A DNA stretch of 64,000 bases, taken from positions 3,272 to 67,271 of the forward strand of contig DIDP01000027.1 of NCBI GenBank assembly GCA_002418205.1, in the 5' to 3' direction. Under the pieces are notes generated by a model. The model was not told where the DNA came from, did no database searches, and saw only the letters and a list, made by a program, of their open reading frames with translations. Positions 41,419 through 51,160 of the stretch are shown here, one piece after another. A program made the position numbers and the translations under genes. Source of the DNA: Anaerolineales bacterium UBA5797. Its GTDB lineage: Bacteria > Chloroflexota > Anaerolineae > Anaerolineales > Villigracilaceae. Each line of letters begins with the position of its first letter. Positions within the stretch are counted from its first letter, which is position 1.

Positions 41419-42245
41419 ACAGACTCCGCCTCGGCAAAAACTGGTTGTACATCCCTTTGATCGCGATGGCGATCTTCTACCTCATTCCCATGTACGTGAT
41501 GCTGGTGACGGGCTTCAAGAGTTTCGCAGAAGTGGACCTGAAGACGATGTGGAACCTGCCGCAGGGCATCCACTTCGATAATTACGTCGAAGCCTTCTCA
41601 CAACTGGCGCCTTCGCTCTGGAACAGTTTCATCATGGTGATCCCTGCCGCGATCATTTCATCCATGCTCGGTTCGTTGAACGGATACATTCTCGCCAAGT
41701 GGAAGTTCCGCGGCGCCGATTTCATCTTCCCGTTCATCCTGTTCGGGATGTTCATCCCCTATCAATCCATCCTGATCCCGCTGGTCATCTTTATCAACAA
41801 CACCCTGAGGCCGATCGGTTTGGGAGGCATCCCGGCGTTGATCCTGGCTCACATCATTTACGGCATTCCCATCACCACACTGACCTTCCGCAATTACTAC
41901 GCCAGCCTGCCCCAGGAACTGCTGGAAGCCGCCAAAATAGACGGCGCAGACATGCTGGGAATCTATCGTCACATCCTGCTGCCCATTTCCATCCCCAGTT
42001 TTGTCGTGGTGCTGATCTGGCAGTTCACCTCCGCATGGAACGACTTCCTCTTCGCCGTTGTATTGACCGGGAACCGCAGCTGGCCCATCACGGTTGCCCT
42101 AAACAACATGGCGGGCAGTCAGATCATTTCATGGAATGTGCAAATGGCGGGGTCGCTGCTTGCGGCGCTGCCGACATTGCTCGTTTATATTTTCCTCGGT
42201 CAATACTTCCTGCGCGGATTGCTGGCAGGCTCACTGAAGGGCTAA
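41415..42245 (+). CDS. Sugar ABC transporter permease, MalG-type
   Basis: About 276 residues from ATG 41415, overlapping the preceding stop by ATGA. Six helices, EAA loop LLEAAKIDGADMLGIYRHILLPISIPS, start MNRLRLGKNWLYIPLIAMA. It forms the pore with the MalF-type protein. It is the last gene of the operon and converges on the glycan cluster with only 5 bp between stops; no terminator is seen there. Confidence 0.94.
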   Translation: MNRLRLGKNWLYIPLIAMAIFYLIPMYVMLVTGFKSFAEVDLKTMWNLPQGIHFDNYVEAFSQLAPSLWNSFIMVIPAAIISSMLGSLNGYILAKWKFRGADFIFPFILFGMFIPYQSILIPLVIFINNTLRPIGLGGIPALILAHIIYGIPITTLTFRNYYASLPQELLEAAKIDGADMLGIYRHILLPISIPSFVVVLIWQFTSAWNDFLFAVVLTGNRSWPITVALNNMAGSQIISWNVQMAGSLLAALPTLLVYIFLGQYFLRGLLAGSLKG

Positions 42246-42250
42246 GCCTG

Positions 42251-44833
42251 TTACCGGCAGACCGAGTTGTTGGTACAAACGGGCTGTTCGAGCGGACACT
42301 GCAACTCTGATTCCGGCTCGCGGGTGTAGACCGCGCCTTCCCCATCCAATACGATCACGGCAAGCGCATCGAAATATTTCTCCCCGCTGCAGCCGATCAC
42401 AACCACGTCGCTTGCATGTGGAAAGTATGAGGGGATTCCCCCCGGCAGGATGACTCCCAGTTCGCCCACGGGTCCGATCAGGGTGAATGTGGTGCGCGGG
42501 AACGGCATGTTAATGGTGGGAAAAAAGTGGGGTTCCCCCTGATCCATTTTGTAATGACGCGGATACAAGGCTCTACCGGCAAATATCCCCGCATTGCTGG
42601 TTTCAAGGAATCTTTCAATGAACTGGATGTCCAGGCCTGCATCGGCCAATGCCTGACGATGATCGGCAAGCGTTTTTGATGGATCAAAATTCTCATAGCG
42701 CCTTGCATGAAGGTTTTCAGAAAGGGGGATCAAGGCTCCCAACCCGATCAGGGAGATGATGATGAACGTGATCCTTGGAATGTCATTCCGGCTTGTGCTT
42801 TTGACTGCACCCCGTTCGATGCTTTCGGAGGAAGGATCCAAATCAAGATTCAAAGTGCTTCCGAACCATGCCAGGGCCTGGAATACTCCTACCAGAAAAT
42901 AGACCGTGATGATCCAATCCATGGGCACGAGATACCTGCCGCCCGATGTGCGTGCGAAGGCGTTTGACAGGTTGTAGAACATGAAGACTGCAAGCGGGGT
43001 GATGCCGGGGATTTTGCCTCGTTTCCACGCAACGACAACTCCGAGGACAATCATGAACACATTCAACAGGAAAATGAACAATGAAAGTGGAGCAAACGTT
43101 CCGTCCCAGAATGGGTCCCAGTAAGGATTGCTTTCCTTTACAGTGTGACGGAGGTCGTCCAGAAGCGGAGATGTTGGCAGGAGCAGGATGGAGGTCACAA
43201 TATTATGCAGGAAGTGGTTCGGGACGAAACATGCCACCGACCCGCAAGTTCCATCTTCCTGAGTCATATCTGCGGGCTGATAAAGGGACGATAATGTGTG
43301 CGTTGCCTGAAATGTCAAAACGGAAGTTCCCGGTCCCTGCGGCAGGGAACTGCTGGCATCCGGCGGCACATATCTTTGTTCGATGACGGCTCTAAACTTT
43401 CCGATGATCGCGCCATACATCTGTCCCCCCAGCGACCTGTTCCGCAATTCCCAGGGCAGGGTGATGGCGATGATCGCAAGCAGGATCAGGAAGGAACTGT
43501 ACAGCCATTTCCTCCAATCGGGAAAATATTTGAGCAGGGCAAATAGTGGGATGCAGACGATCAGCACCAGGGCATTCGTCCTTAGCATCAGGGTCAGTCC
43601 CAGCGCGCCGCCGACCCACAATGCGAAATGCTTTTGTTTTTCCGGCGCTTTCAACCACTCGCAGGCAAACAAAACGACCAACGCGACCCCGATCGCTGCG
43701 GGGAAATCGGTCAGGATCATTTTTGGATTCGCCATATCGATCATGTTGCTGGCGGCGATGGCATTCACGCCCCTCAACATTGCGACGATCGCAGATGCAA
43801 ATCCCACTGCGCGGAGGTTCAACGATCTTCCGATCAGGTAAATGAGTGCGGGAAATATCGCGAAGATCCCCGCCTGCGCCGCCATCAACACCTCATAATC
43901 CTGCCCGAAGAAGGAATGCAGATATGCCAAAAAACTCAAATACAGCGGGCGCTCGAAGAAATATCCATTGAAGATGCGCAGCCTTTCCCCGATCAGGGCG
44001 AACTGGCTGGCAATATCGAAATTGGTCGCATCTGCAAACGGATAGAGAACCCTGTTGGGTTGAAACGGTCCGATAAATAAAAAACTTCTCTGCAAAGGTT
44101 CGCTCGCCCACGCGATCGCGGTTGCAACAAAGATCAGGACAAAGACAATGGCATCCCATCGTTTGAGCGCAAACCTCTTTTCCAATTGCAGGAACAGCAG
44201 CCCGCCTGCAATGGCTCCGATCAATTGCGGCACAAGGATGGGCACCCCGGCTCCATACCAAAAATCCTCAGTTGAGGATATGCCGAAATGGCCGTAGAGC
44301 ATACCCACCAGCACAGCCAGACAGGCAAGGAACAGAATAAGACTGGCAGAAAGGATTTTCGATTTCCCCTGATCTTTTATGGAGAAGTCGGCTCGTTTGA
44401 CGTAGAAGACGATCAGCGTTGCCAGGCTTGCCAACAGGACGAAGTGCAACGCAGGCTCGATCCGTGTCCAATATCCCCTCAGCGCGCCAACGCGGTAGAT
44501 CGGGATGAAGGAACCGATCCAGCCAAGCCCAAAGCCGATTCCGCTGAACCAGAACAGGGTCCGGCTGATGCGGTTCCCGCCAAACCATCCATCGAGGATT
44601 CCTTCCGCCCATTTTCGATCCCTTGCGGTTCTTATCGCCAACACTGAAAAGAACACGGCGGTTATGAATAAACCCGAGGCCAGCGCCAGCCGCGGGAGCG
44701 AAAGTCCCAGCAGGATGGCGCTTTCCGCTTCGGAGGGCGATGACAGCATCCGGCCCAATATGAATAGCGCTGTGACCGCCACAAAAGCGTTGTAGAGAAG
44801 CAATATCCGTTGAGGGAACCTGGGCGATTTCAT
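42251..44833 (-). CDS. Polytopic GT39-like membrane glycosyltransferase (putative)
   Basis: About 860 residues from ATG 44833 (MKSPRFPQRILLLYNAF), no RBS seen. About a dozen or more helices (LFILGRMLSSP, LVFYVKRADF, IVFVLIFVATAIAWA, ALVVLFACEWL, LFALLKYFPDWRKW) are followed by a soluble C-terminal part of ~150 residues. The layout of many helices with a first extracytoplasmic loop resembles PMT/ArnT-like lipid-linked-sugar transferases, but I see no firm catalytic signature. It is the last gene of the glycan cluster, so a role in extracellular glycan assembly is an inference. Confidence 0.65.
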   Translation of the reverse strand: MKSPRFPQRILLLYNAFVAVTALFILGRMLSSPSEAESAILLGLSLPRLALASGLFITAVFFSVLAIRTARDRKWAEGILDGWFGGNRISRTLFWFSGIGFGLGWIGSFIPIYRVGALRGYWTRIEPALHFVLLASLATLIVFYVKRADFSIKDQGKSKILSASLILFLACLAVLVGMLYGHFGISSTEDFWYGAGVPILVPQLIGAIAGGLLFLQLEKRFALKRWDAIVFVLIFVATAIAWASEPLQRSFLFIGPFQPNRVLYPFADATNFDIASQFALIGERLRIFNGYFFERPLYLSFLAYLHSFFGQDYEVLMAAQAGIFAIFPALIYLIGRSLNLRAVGFASAIVAMLRGVNAIAASNMIDMANPKMILTDFPAAIGVALVVLFACEWLKAPEKQKHFALWVGGALGLTLMLRTNALVLIVCIPLFALLKYFPDWRKWLYSSFLILLAIIAITLPWELRNRSLGGQMYGAIIGKFRAVIEQRYVPPDASSSLPQGPGTSVLTFQATHTLSSLYQPADMTQEDGTCGSVACFVPNHFLHNIVTSILLLPTSPLLDDLRHTVKESNPYWDPFWDGTFAPLSLFIFLLNVFMIVLGVVVAWKRGKIPGITPLAVFMFYNLSNAFARTSGGRYLVPMDWIITVYFLVGVFQALAWFGSTLNLDLDPSSESIERGAVKSTSRNDIPRITFIIISLIGLGALIPLSENLHARRYENFDPSKTLADHRQALADAGLDIQFIERFLETSNAGIFAGRALYPRHYKMDQGEPHFFPTINMPFPRTTFTLIGPVGELGVILPGGIPSYFPHASDVVVIGCSGEKYFDALAVIVLDGEGAVYTREPESELQCPLEQPVCTNNSVCR

Positions 44834-44852
44834 AAGAGTATGAGGAGCGACG

Positions 44853-45866
44853 TTAAGTCGAAATTTCCACACCGGTGTTCCGGTCCAGCCAGAGCAACGC
44901 GAACAGCCCGCATAACAGGACGAACCCGAAGAGGGCATTCGCCCATACGGGGGGAAATGACAGGGCAATGAACGCCAGGCATCCCAATATAAGCGCGGCG
45001 ACGTGCATCAATGTCACCGATTGAACGCGGGAAAGTCCCAACTGTACAAGTCGATGATAGAGATGATCCTGCCCGGCTTTATAGATGGGTACCCTTCGCC
45101 GGATCCGTGAAATCACCACAAGTGAGGTGTCAAAAATGGGAATACTCAAAAGCAGAATGGGAACGAACCACGAAGATGGTTGGGGAAAACCGGGGGGCGT
45201 ATATGCCATGGCAATGGTTGCCAGGATAAAACCCAAAAACTGCGCGCCTGAATCACCAAGAAACGTACGGGCGGGCATTGCATTGAAATAAAACATGCCA
45301 ATGCAACTGCCGAGTATCAGCGCGCTCAAAAAAGCCAGATCGAGTTCGTTCGAATCGATGGTGACCAGCAGGAAGAAAACGGACGCGATCGCAGCCAGTC
45401 CCACAGCAAGGCTGTCCATGCTGTCCACCAGGTTGAAGGCATTGGTCATGCCGATGATCCACAAACAGGTCAGAGCGATGTTCAGAATGGGGGAGACGAA
45501 CATTCGAATTTGAATATCCTGCCAGATCAAGATGAACACAGCCAGGAATTGACCGGTCAATTTCCATCCCGCCGACAGCCCCTTTGCATCATCCCAGATC
45601 CCAAAGATGAATATGACGGCTGAGGCAGGCAGGATCACGCTGATCTCGGGATGCGACAACCTGCCGTTGAGCAGGGCAACACCGAGGATGACGATGAAAA
45701 TTGCGATGCCGCCTGCCTTGGGCACCGAATTGCTATGAGTCTTGTGAGGGGCGCTGAGGGGCTCATCGACAAGCCCATAACGAATGGCAAGTTTTATGCC
45801 AAGCGGGACCATCAGCATGGTGAGTACGATCGCTTCAAATAGCGGTGCGAAAAATTGCAGGATCAT
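44853..45866 (-). CDS. Undecaprenyl-phosphate phosphosugar transferase (WecA/MraY/TagO family)
   Basis: 337 residues, ~10 helices. Family motifs: SVPKAGGIAIFI, FGIWDDAKGLSAGWK, NAFNLVDSMDSLAVGL, NAMPARTFLGDSGAQFLGF and DHLYHRLVQLG. These enzymes attach GlcNAc-1-P or a similar sugar-P to undecaprenyl phosphate, starting wall polymer or O-glycan synthesis. The usual DGLDG of the third motif is DSMDS here, but both Asp are kept, so activity is plausible. It belongs to the glycan cluster next to the SLH proteins. Confidence 0.92.
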   Translation of the reverse strand: MILQFFAPLFEAIVLTMLMVPLGIKLAIRYGLVDEPLSAPHKTHSNSVPKAGGIAIFIVILGVALLNGRLSHPEISVILPASAVIFIFGIWDDAKGLSAGWKLTGQFLAVFILIWQDIQIRMFVSPILNIALTCLWIIGMTNAFNLVDSMDSLAVGLAAIASVFFLLVTIDSNELDLAFLSALILGSCIGMFYFNAMPARTFLGDSGAQFLGFILATIAMAYTPPGFPQPSSWFVPILLLSIPIFDTSLVVISRIRRRVPIYKAGQDHLYHRLVQLGLSRVQSVTLMHVAALILGCLAFIALSFPPVWANALFGFVLLCGLFALLWLDRNTGVEIST

Positions 45867-45923
45867 TCTGTGCCTTGAAACTGTTTCATTATTGTACCCT
45901 CTTATAATCCGCCACTCTTGACC

Positions 45924-47042
45924 CTATTGTCCCAAAAACCCGTGATAGATGTGTAAATTCTGCTCGATATTATGTCTCAGGCTGAACTTCTCGACTGCGA
46001 CCTGCCTGCCAGCCCTGCCCATCGCATCGCGCAGTTTTGGATCAGCCAGCAGCTTTTCGAGCGCATCCGCCAGCGACTGCGAATCGCGCGGCGGGACAAG
46101 CAGCCCGTTCCGATCGTGGGTTACCACATCCCGGCAGCCGGGCACATCTGTGGCGACGATCGGGATGCCGCAGGCGCACGCTTCGAGCAGCGCATTGGGG
46201 ACTCCCTCACGATAGGAGGGGAGACAGAAGATATCGGTCCGGGCAAGGACCGACGGCATGTCATCCTGCCAGCCCCAGATCTCGACCATGCCCGATTCTT
46301 TCCACGCTTCGATCTGTCCGCCGGGAATCGAAGCCGGATTGCCGGGATCAGGCGTCCCTGCGATGGCGAAGCGGGCTTTGATCCCCTTTTGGCGAAGGAG
46401 TCGCGCCGCGTCCACAAATTCCAGCAATCCCTTTGTGACGAGCAGCCGGCTTGAAAATAGCACGAGAGGGAGGTCGTTCTTTTTGGGAACGGGTTTGAAT
46501 TTTTCCACATCCACGCCCGTGCCCGGAATGAGATGGGACTGTTCCGGTTGAATGAATTTGTTTTGGATGAAGATGTTTCGGTCTTCGGGATTTTCAAATA
46601 TGACCTGGGTGCGGCGCAGGCTGAACCGGTACAGCCATTTTGCGATCTGACGGAGGAGGCTTGTGCCCAATCCCGGGTCGATGAACAGGTGCCCGAGTCC
46701 GGTGATCGAGTTGATGATGTCCGGTATGCCCAGCAGGTGCGCGGCAAGCGAGCCGTAAATGACCGGCTTGATGGTGAAGTGATGGACGACATCCGGTTTT
46801 ACCTGACGATATATACGAACCAGACGCCAGAGCGTTTGTAATTCATTGAACGGGTTGACACCCTGCCGCGCGAGCGGAAAGGGAAGCCATTGGAATCCAT
46901 GCTGCCGGAGACGATCCTTGAAATCCCCGGGCGGGGAAAGCAAGATCACTTCGTTCCCCTGGGCGCGCAGTTCTTTTGCCAGGGCCAGGCGGAAGTTGTA
47001 GAGGTACCAGTCGGTGTTGGCGAAGAGGAGGAGTTTAGGCAT
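45924..47042 (-). CDS. Glycosyltransferase family 4
   Basis: About 372 residues from ATG 47042 (MPKLLLFANTDWYLYNFRLALAKEL), overlapping the preceding gene's stop. GT-B fold: N-lobe with VVHHFTIKPVIYGSLAAHLLG, C-lobe with VLFSSRLLVTKGLLEFVDAA and the EX7E-like SYREGVPNALLEACACGIPIVATDVPGCRD nucleotide-sugar site. It resembles PglA/WbnK-like GT4 enzymes. It retains its configuration and adds a hexose or HexNAc to a lipid-linked glycan. The sugar cannot be told. Confidence 0.92.
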   Translation of the reverse strand: MPKLLLFANTDWYLYNFRLALAKELRAQGNEVILLSPPGDFKDRLRQHGFQWLPFPLARQGVNPFNELQTLWRLVRIYRQVKPDVVHHFTIKPVIYGSLAAHLLGIPDIINSITGLGHLFIDPGLGTSLLRQIAKWLYRFSLRRTQVIFENPEDRNIFIQNKFIQPEQSHLIPGTGVDVEKFKPVPKKNDLPLVLFSSRLLVTKGLLEFVDAARLLRQKGIKARFAIAGTPDPGNPASIPGGQIEAWKESGMVEIWGWQDDMPSVLARTDIFCLPSYREGVPNALLEACACGIPIVATDVPGCRDVVTHDRNGLLVPPRDSQSLADALEKLLADPKLRDAMGRAGRQVAVEKFSLRHNIEQNLHIYHGFLGQ

Positions 47043-48165
47043 TCGACTTTTGGACTTGAGCGTATAGTTCAATGAGCCTGGCACGCATGATATCCCAGGA
47101 ATAACTGGTTTCATAAGCCCTGCGGGCGTTTTCCCCAAGCCTTTTGCGCAGTTCCGGGTCATTCGCCAGTTGGAGCAGCGCTGCCTCCAATTCCGATTCG
47201 TTCCCGTAAGTGACGATCAATCCGCAATCGTATCTGGAGACGATTGAGTCCATGTTCGTATCGCGGGCAACGATAATGGGTTTTCCCAGCATCATCGCCT
47301 CGAAGAGTTTATTCGGGCTGGAGTACTTGTGGTTGGGAATGGATGGGTCGTAGGTGGCGAAGAGAACATCGGCTTGTTGAGTAAGCCCAATGGCTTTTTC
47401 ATAGGAGATGCGGCCATGCCAGTTGACGCTGGGCAATTCCCTGCATCTGGCAGAGATCGCCTCTTCATCGCCACCAAAGCCCGCAAATTCCAGGCTCCAT
47501 TCCGGGTGCTTTTCCAGGACAGACAATATCTCGAACAAGCCGCGCTCGTGTTGTAACAACCCCACATAGGTCAGTCTTAATCCACCCTGTGGGGACGGTC
47601 TGAAATCCTGTTTTTCAATCGAGAGATCCTCGGGTGAATTGTAGATAACGGACAAGTGCCTGGGTCTCGTCCCCTTGATTTGGTCCCGGCGCGATTCGTC
47701 AACCAGGATGACGGCATCTGCATGGTCGATCGCCCAATGGTCCGCAGCCCGGATCATGGACTTGATCCAAACCGGCGTGCGTCGCAAATGTTCCGCATAA
47801 AAATCGAAAATGTCATAAACGAGCAGCTTTTGCCAGAGCATTTTGATCAAAAGACAGGGGATCACGGTATCGAAATCACAGGCATGCAGAACATCGTATT
47901 CGTTGCGGTGCCGGATTAACCATTTCATCAGCCCCCATTGCCAGCGCAGAAGGGCGGGCAGGTTTCCCAGACCCTGCCCAAAATCCGCCTGGATCAGGAG
48001 ACGGTGGATCATCGTCCCATCGCGCTGTTCATGTTTGGGAAGTTTCGCGGTTCGGTCCCAGGCGAGGACATCAACCGTAAAGCCCGAATCCACCATTGCA
48101 CGCGCTTCCTTTTCGACGCGAGGATCGGGTGCAACCGGGTTGGAACGACAGATCAAGATCTTCAT
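47035..48165 (-). CDS. Glycosyltransferase family 4 (second)
   Basis: About 376 residues from ATG 48165 (MKILICRSNPVAPDPRVEKEA), the first gene of the glycan cluster. GT-B fold: KLLVYDIFDFYAEHLRR, VSHL-type VILVDESRRDQIKGT, then GLRLTYVGLLQHERGLFEIL and KYSSPNKLFEAMMLGKPIIVARDTN (EX7E site: FEAMMLGKPI). The PNP-like PRVEKEARAM motif is common in WcaL/WbuB-type GT4 enzymes. It acts on a lipid- or polymer-linked acceptor in the cytosol. A weak TATAAT (48199-48194) may be its promoter. Confidence 0.9.
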   Translation of the reverse strand: MKILICRSNPVAPDPRVEKEARAMVDSGFTVDVLAWDRTAKLPKHEQRDGTMIHRLLIQADFGQGLGNLPALLRWQWGLMKWLIRHRNEYDVLHACDFDTVIPCLLIKMLWQKLLVYDIFDFYAEHLRRTPVWIKSMIRAADHWAIDHADAVILVDESRRDQIKGTRPRHLSVIYNSPEDLSIEKQDFRPSPQGGLRLTYVGLLQHERGLFEILSVLEKHPEWSLEFAGFGGDEEAISARCRELPSVNWHGRISYEKAIGLTQQADVLFATYDPSIPNHKYSSPNKLFEAMMLGKPIIVARDTNMDSIVSRYDCGLIVTYGNESELEAALLQLANDPELRKRLGENARRAYETSYSWDIMRARLIELYAQVQKSNA

Positions 48166-48242
48166 TGTTTGGGCGATACAAATGATCGATGAGATTATAA
48201 ATGGAAAACCGCATGGATGATGAACCGGTGATAAATAACAAC

Positions 48243-48271
48243 AAGCCCCGAGTCTTTTCAACCCAGGGCTT
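48243..48271 (-). terminator. Terminator after the first SLH gene
   Basis: AAGCCCTGGGT and ACTCGGGGCTT pair with one G-T wobble on the minus strand, then TGTTGTTATT. Confidence 0.72.
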
Positions 48272-48288
48272 TTATCCAAAAATCTTTG

Positions 48289-50949
48289 TTACGGCAAGTT
48301 GAACGTTTTCACCAGGAAGACCGCCATCTGTGCGCGCGTGACCGGGTCATCGGGGCAGTAGATGCCTGGACCACAGCCGCCGGTGATGCCCTCGGCAGCC
48401 AACTGCTCGATCCACTTGTCCGCCCAGTAACCGACGGGCACATCCGTGAATACCCCGGTGGCGGCAGGCGGCGTGTAGGACACTCCGTGCCTGGACTTCA
48501 GCAGGAAGACCGCCATCTGGGCACGGGTCACGGGTTCCTCCGGACAATATAGATCCAAGGCACAGCCGGCTGTGATGCCATCGCTCTTGAGGGCTTCGAT
48601 CCAATCCTCCGCCCAGTGACCGATGGTATCGGTGAAGGTCGGTGCTACATTCGGCGCAGTGAAGGAAGCGGGGTAGTGCACACCTTTTTCGAGGAAGACC
48701 GCCATCTGGGCGCGGGTGACCAGGTCTTCCGGGCAGTAGTTGAGTGGGCTGACGGTGCATCCGCCGGTAATCCCCGCGTTATATAACCGTTCGATATATT
48801 GCCATGCCCAATAGGACAAGGGCACATCGGCAAAAGTTTGTGAATCGATCAGATTGTTGACACTGATCACAAAGGTCTTGGTTGTGCTTAAACCTCCAAG
48901 GTCAGTGCTCTTAATACAGATACTATAACCGGCTTTGACCTCATAGTCGAAGACGGCTGCTGTTTTTAGTGTATTTCCCGCAATGGAAAAGGATGGATCG
49001 TCCGCTCCGCCGCAGAAGGAATAAACAAAGAGATCACCTGCATTCGGATCGACAGTACTTAAGGCGCCCACTGTGGTACCGGCAGGCAGGTTCTCATCAA
49101 TCTTGTCATTCGAAATGTCGATGTCCGTTGGCGCCTGGTTGACGAATTCATAAGCGCCGATATCACAGTGGCTGCCAAACGGACGCGTCATGCCGCGCTG
49201 GTCTGTGAGGGGACATCCGCTGTTTGTGCCGCTGTCGATTGCTGGACTTTCCACCAGTAATGCCATTGTCTGAGTGGGTCCACCGTTATCAGCCAATGGA
49301 TCCAACAATGGATCCGCATCGAGATTGTTGCCGCCGTCTGTTCCAAGTGATGTGTCCCACGAGGCGCTCCCGCCGGAACCCTGTATGATGCTGTAACTGA
49401 TGATTTGTGCAGCTCCGTTCATCTCCGGTCCGGTGCCGGTCGTTGTGTCGCCCCACAGGATCACATTCTTCAATACCGGTTTTCCTCCGTTCTGGTTGAA
49501 CAGGCCTCCACCGGCAAGACCTGCACTGTTGCCGGAGAAGGTGCTGTTCAAGACCGCCGGGCTGCTCGCATCATTGAACATTCCACCGCCATTGGTTTCA
49601 GCAGTGTTGCCCGAGAAGGTTGTATTTGTAACCATCGGGCTGCTCACATATCGGTTGAACATTCCGCCACCCCCATTGGCTGTGGTGTTGCCCGAGAAGG
49701 TGCTGTTCGTTACCGTCAGAGTGCCGTAGTAATTGAACATTCCGCCGCCACCTGCAGGCGCATTGTTCCCTGAAAAAGTGCTGTCGGTAATGGTCAGACT
49801 GCTGGATTCATTGTACATTCCACCGCCATCGACGGTTGCGCTGTTATCTGAGAGGACGCTGTTTGTGATGGTGATACTGCTGGCGTAACCATATATTCCA
49901 GCGCCGGAGGCAGCACTGTTGTCCAGGAAACTGCAATTGGAGATGGAAGGGTTGCTGTTAAAGTTGGAAATTCCACCGCCATTCTGGGCATCATTGTTCG
50001 CAAAGGTACTGTCCATGATATTCGGGTTGCTGCCGGAGTTGCGAATTCCACCTCCCTGATAAGTTGCGCTGTTGCCCGAAAAAGTACTGCCTGTAATGGC
50101 CGGGCTGCTGCCGTTGAAATTGTGGATTCCTCCGCCAAAGTTGGCTGAATTCCCCAGAAAGGTCACGCTCATTATTACCGGACTGCTGGCATCGTTATAC
50201 ATTCCGCCACCATTCGTTGAAGCGGAATTGGCCAGAAAGGTTGTGTTTTCCAAGGCCGGGTTGCTGTTAATGTTGTACAACCCGCCGCCATTGGAAATTG
50301 CACTGTTGCCTGAAAAAGTGACGTTGGTGATCATTGGATTGCTGCCAGCAACGTACAACCCGCCGCCATTGCTGGCATGGTTCCCGGAAAAGGTCATATC
50401 CGTCAGGGTTAGATCGCCTTCGTGGTTATACATCCCGCCACCGTGGATGGCCGAGTTGCTTGAGAAGATACTGTTTGAAACCGTCAGGATTCCCTGGTTA
50501 TAGACGCCTCCGCCGGCATATAAATCTGTGGCGCAAGCCCCATCGCAATTGCCGTGTCTCACAGTAAGACCATCCAGTATCAATCCCCCCGTGAGACCGA
50601 TTTCGAATATTCGATGGCTGGCCGGTGAACAGTTGCCTGGCAAGGTGACCGGATTGCAAATGGATGCCTGTAGGATGGTGGATGACGCTCCTTTGCCATG
50701 GATGGTGATCGTCCTGCCATCGACAACGGGCAGTTGCGAACTGAGCGTGATGGTGAAATTGGCGCTAAATTCAATGGTGTCTCCGTCCCCGGCGTCCAGC
50801 ATTGCCTGCCGGAGGGAACCTGCCCCGCTGTTAAGATTATTTGTCACCGTCCAGGTTGAGGCGGCATGTACGCTTGGTATGGGTACGATCCCCATCGACA
50901 ATGTCAGGAGAATGCATGCCGAAAGGAAAAGACGAACTGGCTGATACAT
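48289..50949 (-). CDS. Secreted beta-helix protein with three SLH repeats (SLH gene A)
   Basis: 886 residues; TAGGAGACAACC before ATG. Signal peptide (LFLSACILLTLSMGIVPIPSVHA). Residues ~35-590 form a right-handed beta-helix with repeated FSGNSA / GGGMYN motifs of the polymorphic-outer-membrane/choice-of-anchor Q type. A cadherin-like unit (ITVNNLID) and then three SLH repeats: WAWQYIERLYNAGITGGC, HWAEDWIEALKSDGITAGC and YWADKWIEQLAAEGITGGC, each with a second Cys in YCPE/YCPD. It likely sits on the cell surface as an adhesin. Confidence 0.92.
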   Translation of the reverse strand: MYQPVRLFLSACILLTLSMGIVPIPSVHAASTWTVTNNLNSGAGSLRQAMLDAGDGDTIEFSANFTITLSSQLPVVDGRTITIHGKGASSTILQASICNPVTLPGNCSPASHRIFEIGLTGGLILDGLTVRHGNCDGACATDLYAGGGVYNQGILTVSNSIFSSNSAIHGGGMYNHEGDLTLTDMTFSGNHASNGGGLYVAGSNPMITNVTFSGNSAISNGGGLYNINSNPALENTTFLANSASTNGGGMYNDASSPVIMSVTFLGNSANFGGGIHNFNGSSPAITGSTFSGNSATYQGGGIRNSGSNPNIMDSTFANNDAQNGGGISNFNSNPSISNCSFLDNSAASGAGIYGYASSITITNSVLSDNSATVDGGGMYNESSSLTITDSTFSGNNAPAGGGGMFNYYGTLTVTNSTFSGNTTANGGGGMFNRYVSSPMVTNTTFSGNTAETNGGGMFNDASSPAVLNSTFSGNSAGLAGGGLFNQNGGKPVLKNVILWGDTTTGTGPEMNGAAQIISYSIIQGSGGSASWDTSLGTDGGNNLDADPLLDPLADNGGPTQTMALLVESPAIDSGTNSGCPLTDQRGMTRPFGSHCDIGAYEFVNQAPTDIDISNDKIDENLPAGTTVGALSTVDPNAGDLFVYSFCGGADDPSFSIAGNTLKTAAVFDYEVKAGYSICIKSTDLGGLSTTKTFVISVNNLIDSQTFADVPLSYWAWQYIERLYNAGITGGCTVSPLNYCPEDLVTRAQMAVFLEKGVHYPASFTAPNVAPTFTDTIGHWAEDWIEALKSDGITAGCALDLYCPEEPVTRAQMAVFLLKSRHGVSYTPPAATGVFTDVPVGYWADKWIEQLAAEGITGGCGPGIYCPDDPVTRAQMAVFLVKTFNLP

Positions 50950-50991
50950 GGTTGTCTCCTATTTGGTATTGACTGTTGGCGTTAATATGTT

Positions 50992-51028
50992 ACGCCATAT
51001 GAACCGTCTGACGCAGATCATATGGCGT
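50992..51028. repeat. 11-bp inverted repeat upstream of SLH gene A
   Basis: ACGCCATATGA and TCATATGGCGT are perfect arms; it may be an operator or a terminator-less hairpin in the leader region. Confidence 0.6.
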
Positions 51029-51160
51029 GCGGATTGGAATATTTGGAAAACTGTGTACATGCTCGCTTTATAGGATTGCCCAATCGAATAGGACTGGGAC
51101 AGGGAACCTTGTTTTCATTATACAAACTTCACATTACAAATACAATCCATTGGTTGTCAT

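Noticed and set aside
49400..50944. Several plus-strand ORFs opposite the beta-helix of SLH gene A
   Set aside because: Repeats on the minus strand create long open antisense frames; no RBS or features.
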